A stretch of DNA of 64,000 nt from Anaerolineae bacterium (GCA_022841825.1 JALHQT010000003.1:1-64000), one strand, 5' to 3'; shown: positions 33,002 through 41,158, numbered from the stretch's first letter. Notes: generated from the letters alone by a model not told the origin. Program-made: numbers and translations.

Positions 33002-33679
33002 GTGACGAATGAACCGCAAACAGTAGAACTGACGCGCGCGGTCGAGGACTTCCTGAAGGCGGTCTTCTCCCTTCAGGGGAGCGACGCGCGCGTCTCGACC
33101 AACGACCTCGCTGACACGCTCCAGCGCACGCAACCGACCGTCACCGACATGGCGCAGCGGCTGATGTCGGGCGGGCTGGTCGATTATCAGAAGTACAAGG
33201 GGGTGATGCTGACGCACGCCGGGCAGGAGATCGCCCTGCGAGTCATTCGCCGCCACCGGCTGCTTGAACTCTACCTGGTGCGCGAGCTGGGCTACCCGCT
33301 GGCGGAAGTCCATCAGGAAGCGGAGAGCCTGGAACACGCGGTGTCCGAACGCTTCATCGAAGCGCTGGCGCGGCGGCTGGACGACCCGCAGTTTGACCCG
33401 CATGGCGACATCATCCCCGCCGCCGACGGCACGATGGCGGAGCGTCACCTGCTGCCGCTGACCGACCTGCCGACCGGGCAGGCAGCGACCGTCTCGCGGC
33501 TGCGGGCGACGAGCGCCGAAATGCTCCAACACATCCTGGATCGCGGCTTCGCGCTGGGCGCGCAGGTCGTGGTCATCGCCCGCGACCCGTTCGACGGACC
33601 CATCACGGCGCGCATCGACGGCAGCGAGCGCCTGATCGGGCATACTGCCGCCGGGTACGTGGATGTGGAGGTCGCCTAA
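33002..33679 (+). CDS. DtxR/MntR family metal-dependent transcriptional regulator
   Basis: 225 aa from GTG 33002. Residues 8-65 are a winged helix (FLKAVFSLQ...VSTNDLADTLQRTQPTVTDMAQRL). Residues 70-140 form the metal-binding dimerisation domain: GQEIALRVIRRHRLLELYLVRELGY and a following VHQEAESLEHAVSERFIEAL helix with the usual His/Glu ligands. The last 75 residues are a FeoA/SH3-like domain (PLTDLPTGQAATVSRL). It would repress transporter genes in the presence of Fe2+ or Mn2+. TAAAAT at 32955-32960 may be its -10. No metal transporter is adjacent. Confidence 0.9.
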   Translation: MTNEPQTVELTRAVEDFLKAVFSLQGSDARVSTNDLADTLQRTQPTVTDMAQRLMSGGLVDYQKYKGVMLTHAGQEIALRVIRRHRLLELYLVRELGYPLAEVHQEAESLEHAVSERFIEALARRLDDPQFDPHGDIIPAADGTMAERHLLPLTDLPTGQAATVSRLRATSAEMLQHILDRGFALGAQVVVIARDPFDGPITARIDGSERLIGHTAAGYVDVEVA

Positions 33680-33709
33680 GCAGCCCTTCCCACGCCCTGC
33701 CGCCTCTGC

Positions 33710-33876
33710 TATACTGCCTCCTATCCACTGAGAACTTTCTCAGCCGCAGACAGCAGGCACTCCTTGCGAGGGTAAGCCCTGCCGAGGTGAGAGGCGTCCC
33801 ATCAGCACATGATTTGATCATGCGCGACCCTCGCACGTCACTGCGGGGGTCGTTTTGTTTTAAGGAGGTCGCGCGC
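33710..33876 (+). promoter_or_regulatory. Ribosomal protein L10 leader with promoter -10
   Basis: TATACT at 33710-33715 is a good -10 box. The transcript then contains the L10-leader core: GCAGACAGCAGGCAC, GGGTAAGCCCTGCCGAGG and TGAGAGGC, matching the kink-turn-like motif bound by the L10(L7/L12) complex upstream of rplJ in many bacteria. A small hairpin CATGAT/ATCATG follows and then a terminator hairpin (33825-33861). Excess L10-L12 complex should lower expression of rplJ-rplL. Confidence 0.8.
33825..33861 (+). terminator. Intrinsic terminator (attenuator) in the rplJ leader
   Basis: Eleven-bp stem 33825-33835/33842-33852 (CGACCCTCGCA with TGCGGGGGTCG, one G-U) around a six-base loop, followed by TTTTGTTTT at 33853-33861 and immediately by AAGGAGG. 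A terminator directly before the ribosome site means control can be by premature termination. Confidence 0.8.
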
Positions 33877-34419
33877 TTGGCAATCTCACGTGAGCGCAAA
33901 GAAGAACTCGTCGCTTCCTACAGCGAACGTCTCTCCCGGACGGACGGTTTCATCGTCGCGGAATACCGCAAGATGAGCGTCGCCCAGGTGGGCGAGCTGC
34001 GTAAGCGGCTGCGCGACGGCGCGGGCGGCAGTTATGTGGTGACGAAGAACACCCTCTTCGCCATCGCCCTGCGCGAAACCGGCTGGCCCGTCCCCGATGA
34101 TCTGCTGCTCGGTCCAACCGGCGTGGTCTTCGGCAACGGCAACCTGCCCAAGGTCGCTAAAGTGGTGTCGCAGTACGTCAAGGATTTCCCGGATAACTTC
34201 TCGTTCAAGGGCGGCGTGCTCGGCACAGCAGTCTTTGGATCGGGCGATCTGGAAACCGTCTCGACGCTGCCGACAATGGACGAAATTCGCGCCCAACTCG
34301 CGGGCATCATCGTCGCTCCGGCGGCACAGCTTGCCGGTCTGCTCCAGGCAGCGACTTCGCAGCTCGTCAATGTGCTGCAAGCGTATGAGGACGACCGCAA
34401 CAAGGACGCAGCCGCATGA
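33877..34419 (+). CDS. rplJ: 50S ribosomal protein L10
   Basis: 180 aa from TTG 33877, eight bases after AAGGAGG. An in-frame ATG at 33787 would put the terminator hairpin inside the coding region and is rejected. Typical L10: N-terminal RNA-binding domain starting LAISRERKEELVASYSERLSRTDGFIVAEYRKMSV, GGSYVVTKNTLFAIALRE, GPTGVVFG, and the C-terminal helix (ATSQLVNVLQAYEDD) that binds L7/L12 dimers. Forms the stalk base of the 50S subunit. Followed by rplL after a 208-bp gap containing a large inverted repeat. No rplA/rplK precede it here; a metal regulator does. Confidence 0.97.
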   Translation: MAISRERKEELVASYSERLSRTDGFIVAEYRKMSVAQVGELRKRLRDGAGGSYVVTKNTLFAIALRETGWPVPDDLLLGPTGVVFGNGNLPKVAKVVSQYVKDFPDNFSFKGGVLGTAVFGSGDLETVSTLPTMDEIRAQLAGIIVAPAAQLAGLLQAATSQLVNVLQAYEDDRNKDAAA

Positions 34420-34580
34420 GGGAGCGAATTCGCTTGATAGCAAATTAGCGAATTCGCTTGATAGCAGATTAGCCTGATAGCTTTTTGGCTCGTCTGCGAA
34501 GTCTCGCATGTGAAGCGATCTAGCTATCTAGCTAAAAAGCTAATCTGCTAATTCGCTAATTCGCTAATCCGCTTCTCTCC
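34420..34580. repeat. GCTAAT-rich inverted repeat between rplJ and rplL
   Basis: Left part: GCGAATTCGCTTGATAGC repeated twice and AGCAGATTAGC, CTTTTTGGCT; right part, inverted: AGCTAAAAAGCTAATCTGC and GCTAATTCGCTAATTCGC. The arms are about 60 nt and imperfect, so the intercistronic RNA could form a long hairpin. Shares its word set with the element at 3623-3735. Inside one of the most highly expressed operons, it could process the mRNA or tune the L10:L12 ratio. Confidence 0.7.
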
Positions 34581-34627
34581 CAACGCTCGATTACACGAAC
34601 TGTGAACTGTGAAAGGTAGACAACACA

Positions 34628-35032
34628 ATGGCAGACTTGAACAGCATCGTTGAACAACTCAGCGCGCTCACCATCCTCGAAGCCTCGGAACTCAAGAAGA
34701 TGCTCGAAGAGAAGTGGGGCGTCACTGCGGCGTCCGGCGGCGGCATGATGATGATGGCGGCAGGCGCAGCAGGCGCAGCGGGCGCGGCGGCGGCGGCTCC
34801 TGCGGAGCCAGAAGAAGAACAGACCGAGTTCAACGTCATCATCAGCGACGTCGGTCCCAAGAAGATCAACGTCATCAAGGCAGTCCGCCAGGTCACCAAC
34901 CTGGGTCTGAAAGAGGCGAAGGACCTGGTCGAGACCGCCAACGCGCTCGTCCTGGAAGCCGTCAGCAAGGACAAGGCGAACGAAGCGAAGGCAGCCCTGG
35001 AAGCCGAAGGCGCGGTCGTCACCGTCAAGTAG
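34628..35032 (+). CDS. rplL: 50S ribosomal protein L7/L12
   Basis: 134 aa. N-terminal dimerisation and L10-binding region ([30 protein letters not shown], residues 3-32), an Ala/Gly/Met hinge ([19 protein letters not shown]) and the conserved C-terminal factor-binding domain with [19 protein letters not shown] and [16 protein letters not shown]. The stalk protein recruits elongation factors. The unusual stretch of Met-Met-Met-Met opens the flexible hinge. GAAAGG lies about 12 nt upstream of the ATG. An intrinsic terminator follows at 35091. Confidence 0.97.
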   Translation: MADLNSIVEQLSALTILEASELKKMLEEKWGVTAASGGGMMMMAAGAAGAAGAAAAAPAEPEEEQTEFNVIISDVGPKKINVIKAVRQVTNLGLKEAKDLVETANALVLEAVSKDKANEAKAALEAEGAVVTVK

Positions 35033-35090
35033 CGGCGTACCCGTGTGTGCGCCCGGCATGGTGGCGCGCACCGGTGTCTTCACCCGCATG

Positions 35091-35115
35091 GGGGCAGGAA
35101 TTTCCTGCCCCTTTT
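35091..35115 (+). terminator. Rho-independent terminator of rplJ-rplL
   Basis: Stem GGGGCAGGA (35091-35099) with TCCTGCCCC (35103-35111), three-base loop and TTTT. It lies 58 nt after the rplL stop. The preceding bases CCGTGTGTGCGCCC are a fragment of a REP-like palindrome. Confidence 0.85.
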
Positions 35116-35194
35116 GATTCTCGTGGATGTCGGATAGGAGACACGGCAAGTTCTGCATGACATGCGAGCGGAAGAGGCTGCGGGGATGCGGGAT

Positions 35195-35848
35195 CTATGT
35201 CCACTTGTCCAGCAGCTCGGCAATCGTCTGCTGATCGCCTTCCAGCTTAAGGCTGCCGCCGTCGATCATCGCCTGGATCGAAACCTGCTTGCTGCTCAGC
35301 ACCAACAGCGCCTCCAGGGCGACTTCCATACGCAGCGCTGCATCCGCCAGCGGCTGCTCATCGATCTGCACGCCAGAAGGGGACAGGCGTACCCCGAATA
35401 CTTGCTCGTATCGTGAATCCTTCACCCGAATATTGCAGGTGAGCGGCGGCAGTGTTGCCTCTTTGCCCAGGAACATGCCCAGCAGCATGAATACGACGCT
35501 CTCCGTCACGATCGCCTGATCTGCTCGCGGCGCGCCGAGACTGCGAGCACCCCACTGTGCCAGCGCAGACAGCGCGGGAACCAACCCATAGCCCTCCTGT
35601 GTCAGCTCGTAGACCGTCGAAGCAGCCGGCGGTGGCAGGTAGCGAGTGGCGATGAGTTCATGCGCTTCCAGCAGCTTCAGGCGGTCGGTGAGCATGTTGG
35701 TGCTGATGCCGGGCAGACCCTTCACCAGATCGCTGAAGCGCTTCGGTCCCGCCAGCAGATTTCGCACCAGCAGCAGCGTCCAGCGGTCACCAACGATGTC
35801 GAGGGCGTGCGCGATGGCGCAGTATTGGTTGTAGGTTTTGTTCGTCAT
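35195..35848 (-). CDS. HxlR-type transcriptional regulator with C-terminal SCP2-like domain
   Basis: 217 aa from ATG 35848. The start is chosen at MTNKTYNQYCAIAHAL; the open frame continues upstream through AT-rich promoter DNA. Residues 10-100 are an HxlR winged helix (ALDIVGDRWTLLLVRNLLAGPKRFSDLVKGLPGIS, then LTDRLKLLEAHELI). Residues 115-215 resemble an SCP2/sterol-carrier fold (PLADAALRMEVALEALLVL; SLKLEGDQQTIAELLDKW), seen fused to HxlR domains in other bacteria and possibly binding a hydrophobic effector. It is divergent from a quinone oxidoreductase gene, the usual layout for a local redox or aldehyde-responsive regulator. Low ribosome-site strength. Confidence 0.82.
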   Translation of the reverse strand: MTNKTYNQYCAIAHALDIVGDRWTLLLVRNLLAGPKRFSDLVKGLPGISTNMLTDRLKLLEAHELIATRYLPPPAASTVYELTQEGYGLVPALSALAQWGARSLGAPRADQAIVTESVVFMLLGMFLGKEATLPPLTCNIRVKDSRYEQVFGVRLSPSGVQIDEQPLADAALRMEVALEALLVLSSKQVSIQAMIDGGSLKLEGDQQTIAELLDKWT

Positions 35849-36006
35849 ACAGATGAGTATAGAGGATAAAACGATCTGATTGTAGCTAGTTCTTATTTGA
35901 TTATTGTCACTTGTTTTTTTGAAGTAAATGATTGTAATATTGAAGTTGTCAGCGCGCACTGATCATTCGTCGAGACAGGTTTCTACTCACTTTGAAGGTC
36001 ATTGAC
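35849..36006. promoter_or_regulatory. AT-rich divergent promoter region
   Basis: This 158-bp gap is strikingly AT-rich relative to its surroundings. For the minus strand TATACT lies about 10 bp before the HxlR start, suggesting a very short leader. For the plus strand TAATAT at about 35937 is a -10 candidate. The imperfect repeats CTAGTTCTTATTTGATT and ACTTG...AAGT between them are plausible HxlR binding sites. Confidence 0.4.
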
Positions 36007-37023
36007 GTGAAAGCCATACAAATCCATCAGTTCGGCAGTCCAGATGTACTGCAATACGAAACACTCGCTATGCCACAGCCCGCGCCGGGCGAAATCGTGA
36101 TCCGCGTCGAGTCCGCCTCCGTGAACTATTCGGACATCCTGCGCCGAAGCAACGCCGTCTATCCTTTCCCAACGCCGCTGCCGTTTGTGCCGGGGAGCGA
36201 GGTCGCGGGCACTGTCGCTGCGCTCGGCGATGGGGTGCAGGGACCCGCCGTTGGGACGCCGGTCTTTGGTCTTGCGGGCAATGGTCACAACGGCTACGCG
36301 CAGTATGTCGCCACTCCGGCTGTGCAAGTCATCCCCATCCTGCCGGGTGTGACGATGGACGAGGCAGCGGCGCTGCCCGTCGCCGGGACGACCGCCTTGC
36401 TGCTCCTGCGCGAAAGCGCGGGGATTCAGCCGGGCGAAACCGTCCTGATCCCAGGTGCGGCAGGGGGCGTTGGCAGCTACGCGGTGCAGTTGGCGAAGCT
36501 GCTGGGCGCGGGCAAGGTGATCGCGGCGACAGGGTCACGCGGGAAATTCGAGAGTGCCAGCGCGCTCGGCGCCGATGCCGCCGTCGATTATTCGACGCCC
36601 GCCTGGGTGGACGAGGTGCGGGCGCTCACCGCGGGGCGTGGGGTGGATGTCATGCTGGAGATGAATGGCGGAGCGCTCTTTGCACAGTCACTCCGCGCGC
36701 TGGCACCGTTCGGGCGCGTGGTCGTCTACGGCATGGCGAGCCGCCAACCCCTGGACTTTGACCCCGCTTCGATCCTGCAATTCTTTTACGACCCGTCACT
36801 CAATCAGTCGATCCACGTTTTCAATCTTGGTCTATGGTTCGGGATGCGACCGGAGGCAGCCGGAAAAGCGATGGGCGATTTCATTGGTTATGTGGCGTCG
36901 GGTGCGGTCAAGGTGCCCGTGACCACTGTGCTGCCGCTTTCGTGCGCCGCCGATGCCCACCGCATGATCGAAGCGCGGGCGACGACTGGCAAAATCATCC
37001 TCAAGCCGTGGCTGGACATCTGA
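36007..37023 (+). CDS. Zinc-free MDR-family quinone/NADPH oxidoreductase
   Basis: 338 aa from GTG 36007 (GAAGG eight bases upstream; the TTG at 35992 would add five residues). Quinone oxidoreductase/zeta-crystallin branch: VKAIQIHQFGSPDVLQYE opening, SASVNYSDILRR replacing the zinc ligand site, VPGSEVAGTVAALGDGV, and the NADPH site PGAAGGVGSYAVQLAKLLGA near residues 155-174. It lacks the CxxCxxC structural zinc loop. Reduces quinones or activated alkenes using NADPH. Divergent from the HxlR regulator, which probably controls it. Confidence 0.9.
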   Translation: MKAIQIHQFGSPDVLQYETLAMPQPAPGEIVIRVESASVNYSDILRRSNAVYPFPTPLPFVPGSEVAGTVAALGDGVQGPAVGTPVFGLAGNGHNGYAQYVATPAVQVIPILPGVTMDEAAALPVAGTTALLLLRESAGIQPGETVLIPGAAGGVGSYAVQLAKLLGAGKVIAATGSRGKFESASALGADAAVDYSTPAWVDEVRALTAGRGVDVMLEMNGGALFAQSLRALAPFGRVVVYGMASRQPLDFDPASILQFFYDPSLNQSIHVFNLGLWFGMRPEAAGKAMGDFIGYVASGAVKVPVTTVLPLSCAADAHRMIEARATTGKIILKPWLDI

Positions 37024-37034
37024 CGTAGGTGACC

Positions 37035-37073
37035 GTAGGTTTTCGGACGCATCGTTGCGCGTCCGAAAACCTG
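37035..37073. terminator. Strong hairpin between convergent genes
   Basis: GGTTTTCGGACGC and GCGTCCGAAAACC form a perfect 13-bp stem around ATCGTTGC, with the ends GTA and TGC adding partial pairing. The outer GTAG foot is that of the REP-like family. It separates the oxidoreductase (+) from the LysM protein (-) and can act in both directions since the stem carries TTTT/AAAA. Confidence 0.7.
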
Positions 37074-37149
37074 CGGCGGTGGGCGGTCGGGATGGGGTTC
37101 AGGGGGATTGGCGTGCCAAGCCCACATCGACCTATGATCCGCCCTTACT

Positions 37150-39783
37150 TCAGCTCAAGCAGGGCGGGACGGGTGCCGCCGGGTCCCCCGAAGCCAAGCG
37201 CCACTGCGTCCCTGACAGCACGTCAACCTGTGAACCTCCCGGCAGCGAAAAGCGTGTATCGCTCTCGCTCGTTCGCACGATGGTCGTGGTATAGGGGATG
37301 GGATCGGTCGTCGCCCAGCCCAAGAGTCCACCCGGTCCGCCCACATTCGAGCTGCTCCATGGGGGCAGCAGTTCTGGAGCTGTCGCCACAAAGGGCGCGG
37401 GCGGCACCTCGGTGTTGAGAGTCACTCCCTGATAGTCTTGCGACGACATCAGCATGACACTTCTCAGCGCCGGGTTGTTGATCAGAGCGATCATACTGCC
37501 TTCGTTGACCAGTATGACGGCGGCACCCCGCTCGAAGCACTGGAACAGCGCAGCGTCTGTCCTCTCCGACAAAACCGGAGTGCTGCCATCGCGACTGCCC
37601 GGCGTGACATTTACGGCGTCGATAGGCGGTACGGGCCCGGCAGGCTCTGCTGCGAGTGTCAGCAGAAGGTTAGTGGGGTCCATGAGGAACACGGCGGTCG
37701 CGGTTGCATCCAGTTCTGCTGGGCTGAGAGTAAGCGCTTCAATGGTGCTGACCGGAGCGAAGCTCATGCCCGTCACACGCCACGCGTTGTTGCCACCCGT
37801 GTTTTCCAGGATGGCACCGCCTTCGGGCAGCGTCACGCTCTGCACGGCGAAGTCCGGGCGATATGTCCAGGTCGAGACGTAGCCGAACTCCGGTGCCAGC
37901 GCCCAACCGAGCCGCGCACGGATGTCCGGGAAGTTCGACCAGACACGACCGAAGCCGTTATCCGGGCGGACGCGACCGAGCGGCGGCGGGGTGGTGCGGT
38001 CAATCGGCAGCGTCGCATAGCCACGCGGCTCATACAGGAAGACCTGCCCCAGACTGTCGATGTAGACCCAGATGTTCCCGTTATCCGAGCGCCAGAGCAT
38101 GAAGCCGCCCTCGAACGCCTGATACGAGACCCCCAACGGGATCACACTCGGCTGGGTTGGCGTCGGCGGTGGGGTCGGAACGGTGCCCTCAATCGTCCAC
38201 TGCGTGCCCGTCCCCTGGGTGACGAAGCGACCATCTGGCAGGCGGAAGCGCGTGGTATCGAGGTTCGGCGCGCGCACGACTTCCATCAGGTAGCCCTGTT
38301 CGCTGCTGGTCGCCCAGCCCAGCCGCGCGCGCAGTTGGTTGAAGTTCGACCAGACGCGCCCGAAGCCGTTGTCCGGGCGGATGCGCCCGGCAGGCGGCGG
38401 CGTGGTGCGGTCAATCGACAGCCCGCCATAGACCGAGGCGGGGATGACGGCGATTTCGCCGCTCGCAGCGCCGACGTAGACCCAGATGTCGCCCGTATCG
38501 GCGCGCCAGAGCATGAAGCCGCCTTCAAACGGCTGGTACGTCGCGCCGAAGAGGGCAGTGGTGGGTCCAGGTACGTTACCACTGGCGGTCATCGTCGGCG
38601 AGGGCGTCAGGCTGGGTGCGGGCGTAGGCGTTACGCTGGGGGTAACGGGCGGCACGGTGGTGACCGGCGGCGGAGTCGGCGGGACGCCGGGGCTGTCGCC
38701 GAAGAACCATTCGTTGCCCGTGCCGCCGCGATACAGCACGCGCCCATCCGGCAGGCTGAAGCCGACCGGATCGATCACGCTGCCGATCAGCGACATGGTG
38801 TAGCCCGCTTCGCCGCCCGTCGCGTAGCCAATCGCCGTGCGCACGCCTGGGTCATTGCGCCAGATGCGCCCGAAGCCATTCGTCGGCACGCTCAATCCCG
38901 GTGGCGCGGTGAAGCCGCCGACCAGGGGCAGCGTGGCATATGCCGAGTTTGCGTAAACCGTGAGCTGCCCGCGCGCGCCATCGCCCACGTACACACGGAT
39001 TTCGCCCGTGTCCGCGCGCCAGACCATGAAGCCGCGCTCGAACGTCCGGAAAGTCGCGCCCGTGCTGAGGAGCGGCTGCCCGGTGGCGGTCATCGTCGCG
39101 GTGCTGGTGAGAGCGCTCCACGTCCCGGCGACCGGATCGACGCGCACGATGCGCCCATCGGGCAGCGTGAGCGTGAAGAAACTGCCGAAGGCGGGCGTCT
39201 GGAAGAAGATGCTGTAACCCGTCTCGCGTTCCTGGGTCGCCCAGCCGGTCGCCAGCCGCACGTCGATCACGTTGTGCCATAGGCGACCGAAGCCGGAGCC
39301 GGGACGGAAGCGCCCCGACGGCGGTTGATCCGGTGGGCTGGACGGGATCGGCAGGTTGCCCCACTGACTGAGCGGATAGCTGCGCACCGAGCTGTTGGTG
39401 TTGCTGAAGACGTAGATCGGTCCCTGATCCTGGCGGAAGATCATGAAGCCGTTCTCGAAGGCGAGATAGTTGGCGTTCGCCCCAAAAGTGCCGCCGGGCG
39501 TCTGCACGAGCGGTGCGGGCGTCGGAGAAGCTGCCCCCGGCACGCGCAGCACCTGCCCCCAGCGGATGGCGGTCGTCGCCAGACAGTTGCCCTGGACGAG
39601 CGCGGCGACGGTCGTGTTATTGGCGCGGGCAATCCGGCTGAGGGTATCGCCTCGCACGACGGTGTAGGTGCCCCAGTCCGCGCGCGGCGTACACTGCGCC
39701 TGCACGGGGATGACACTGGGGATGAGACTGAGGAAGACGGCAAGCAGAATGAACGATGCCAGCAAACGAAAGATCTGTTTCAT
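37150..39783 (-). CDS. Secreted LysM protein with five about 120-residue repeat units
   Basis: 877 aa from ATG 39783 (GGGGGAAA upstream). Residues 1-30 are a signal peptide (LLASFILLAVFLSLIPSVIPVQA). Residues 37-85 are a LysM domain (YTVVRGDTLSRIARANNTTVAALVQ), binding peptidoglycan or chitin-like glycan. Then come four clear repeats and a degenerate fifth, each opening FEGGFMLWRADTGDIWVYV, passing a Pro-rich bend with GFGRVWSNF, then LGWATSSEQGY and ending with LPDGRFVTQGTGTQWTIEG. The repeats resemble short beta-propeller or jelly units; I know no named family. Pro/Thr linkers separate them. Probably a cell-wall-bound surface protein. Confidence 0.82.
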   Translation of the reverse strand: MKQIFRLLASFILLAVFLSLIPSVIPVQAQCTPRADWGTYTVVRGDTLSRIARANNTTVAALVQGNCLATTAIRWGQVLRVPGAASPTPAPLVQTPGGTFGANANYLAFENGFMIFRQDQGPIYVFSNTNSSVRSYPLSQWGNLPIPSSPPDQPPSGRFRPGSGFGRLWHNVIDVRLATGWATQERETGYSIFFQTPAFGSFFTLTLPDGRIVRVDPVAGTWSALTSTATMTATGQPLLSTGATFRTFERGFMVWRADTGEIRVYVGDGARGQLTVYANSAYATLPLVGGFTAPPGLSVPTNGFGRIWRNDPGVRTAIGYATGGEAGYTMSLIGSVIDPVGFSLPDGRVLYRGGTGNEWFFGDSPGVPPTPPPVTTVPPVTPSVTPTPAPSLTPSPTMTASGNVPGPTTALFGATYQPFEGGFMLWRADTGDIWVYVGAASGEIAVIPASVYGGLSIDRTTPPPAGRIRPDNGFGRVWSNFNQLRARLGWATSSEQGYLMEVVRAPNLDTTRFRLPDGRFVTQGTGTQWTIEGTVPTPPPTPTQPSVIPLGVSYQAFEGGFMLWRSDNGNIWVYIDSLGQVFLYEPRGYATLPIDRTTPPPLGRVRPDNGFGRVWSNFPDIRARLGWALAPEFGYVSTWTYRPDFAVQSVTLPEGGAILENTGGNNAWRVTGMSFAPVSTIEALTLSPAELDATATAVFLMDPTNLLLTLAAEPAGPVPPIDAVNVTPGSRDGSTPVLSERTDAALFQCFERGAAVILVNEGSMIALINNPALRSVMLMSSQDYQGVTLNTEVPPAPFVATAPELLPPWSSSNVGGPGGLLGWATTDPIPYTTTIVRTSESDTRFSLPGGSQVDVLSGTQWRLASGDPAAPVPPCLS

Positions 39784-39943
39784 AGTTTCCCCCACCGATA
39801 ATCCTGGCAGCAGCCGCGCAGAAGCGCGCGGTTTCCGCGGCAAGAATCGTAGCTCCTTCTGTTGTATCTTACTTTTCGGATCACCGCACGCCATCCTGCC
39901 TGCGGCGCACGAGAGTCATCGGTCGAAAGGCGGAGAAAACGGG

Positions 39944-41158
39944 CTAGCCTGCCCACGCCAGCCCGATTTCCTGCCGCACCTCACCGTCTGCTTCATCGCG
40001 CAGCGCCGTCTCCAGCGCATCCCGCGCGCCCGCCCCGCCGATGCGCCCCAGCGCCCACGCCGCATGACCGCGCACCAGCGGCGACTCATCTACCAGCAGC
40101 GCGATCAACGCGGGCAGAACCTCGGCGCTGCCCCAGTTGCCCGCCGCGACGCAGGCATTACGCACCAACCGGTCGCGCCCGATGCGCGCAATCGGCGTCC
40201 CGGCAAAGCACGCGGCGAAGCGGGTGGGCGTGAGCGCGAGAAGATCAAGGAGCGGTGGGGCGATGGCGTCGGGGGACATGTTAGGCAGCGCAAGGTCGGA
40301 CGAGGCGCGCCTCGTCCCTACGCCGGGCGATTCTGTAGGGACGAGGAATGCCTCGTCCGCGTTGGCGATTTTGCGTCCCTCGGCGAACCGCTGAAACGGG
40401 CAGACCTCCTGGCAGACATCGCAGCCGAAGACCCAGTTGCCCATCCGCGGGCGCAGGTCGCGCTCGATCCAGCTCTTGTGCTCGATGGTCAGGTAGGAGA
40501 TGCAGCGGCGCGCGTCGAGGACGTGCGGCTGTGGGAAGGCATCGGTCGGGCAGGCGTTCAGGCAGCGCGTGCAGCGCCCGCACATCGTCGGTCGCCCAGG
40601 CTCATCATAGGCGTCGAACTCGTGCGTCAGCAGCAGCTCGCCGAGGAAGAAGTAGGAGCCGCGCCGGGGATGGATGAGCATGGTGTTCTTGCCGACGAAG
40701 CCCATGCCCGCCGCGTAGGCATGACCGCGTTCGAGGATCGCGCCTGTATCGACGTAGGCGCGGTGGGTGGTCCGCCCGTCCGCGATGTCGATGGTATGGT
40801 CGATCCAATCCGCCAGCGTCTCCAGTTTTGGCAGCATCACGTCGTGATAATCCACCCCCCAGGCGTAGCTGGCGATGCGCCCGCGCGCCGGGTCCTGGAG
40901 CAGGTCTTGGGGCGCAGCAGCGGCGTAATCGTAGCCGACGACGAGCAGCGAGCGCACCCCAGGCAGGATGACGTTCAGGTCGCGGCGGCGCGCGAGGCGG
41001 TCGGGGCGCGCCAGGTAGCCCATGCCGCCGTGCATCCCCGCCTCGACCCAGCGCTCATAAGCCGCCAGGAAGGGCGACGGGGCAGCGCGCGTGATGCCGA
41101 CCAGGTTGAAGCCCAGTTCCTGCGCTTTTGTCTTGACCATGTTCGCGCTCAGCGGCAT
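39944..41158 (-). CDS. queG: Epoxyqueuosine reductase, with in-frame palindromic insert
   Basis: 404 aa. QueG reduces epoxyqueuosine to queuosine in tRNA using cobalamin and two [4Fe-4S] clusters. Cobalamin-domain motifs are GYDYAA, ASYAWGVDYHDVMLPKLE and YVDTGAILERGHA with Asp137; Cys193, 196, 199, 203 and Cys246, 249, 253 are the cluster ligands (with Cys219 nearby), followed by the CPFQRFAEG motif. C-terminal HEAT-like helices follow (residues 325-400; VRGHAAWALGRIGG). Residues 268-288 (DEAFLVPTESPGVGTRRASSD) are encoded by a REP pair and fall in the linker after the cluster domain, so activity may be kept. Starts at ATG 41158. Confidence 0.94.
   Translation of the reverse strand: MPLSANMVKTKAQELGFNLVGITRAAPSPFLAAYERWVEAGMHGGMGYLARPDRLARRRDLNVILPGVRSLLVVGYDYAAAAPQDLLQDPARGRIASYAWGVDYHDVMLPKLETLADWIDHTIDIADGRTTHRAYVDTGAILERGHAYAAGMGFVGKNTMLIHPRRGSYFFLGELLLTHEFDAYDEPGRPTMCGRCTRCLNACPTDAFPQPHVLDARRCISYLTIEHKSWIERDLRPRMGNWVFGCDVCQEVCPFQRFAEGRKIANADEAFLVPTESPGVGTRRASSDLALPNMSPDAIAPPLLDLLALTPTRFAACFAGTPIARIGRDRLVRNACVAAGNWGSAEVLPALIALLVDESPLVRGHAAWALGRIGGAGARDALETALRDEADGEVRQEIGLAWAG
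40298..40358. repeat. BIME inside the queG coding region
   Basis: Units 40298-40321 (minus, stem GACGAGGCG/CGCCTCGTC) and 40335-40358 (plus, stem GACGAGG/CCTCGTC), GTAGGG feet facing inward across 13 bp. No frameshift or stop results in queG. Confidence 0.9.

Noticed and set aside
32879-33643. Upstream extension of the TPR/SH3 protein frame on the minus strand
   Set aside because: It overlaps the DtxR-type gene almost completely; ATG 32878 has a good ribosome site and a normal TPR-protein start.
33787-33876. ATG start for L10 30 codons upstream of TTG 33877
   Set aside because: It would place the terminator hairpin and the AAGGAGG site inside the coding sequence, and L10 proteins begin at the TTG position.
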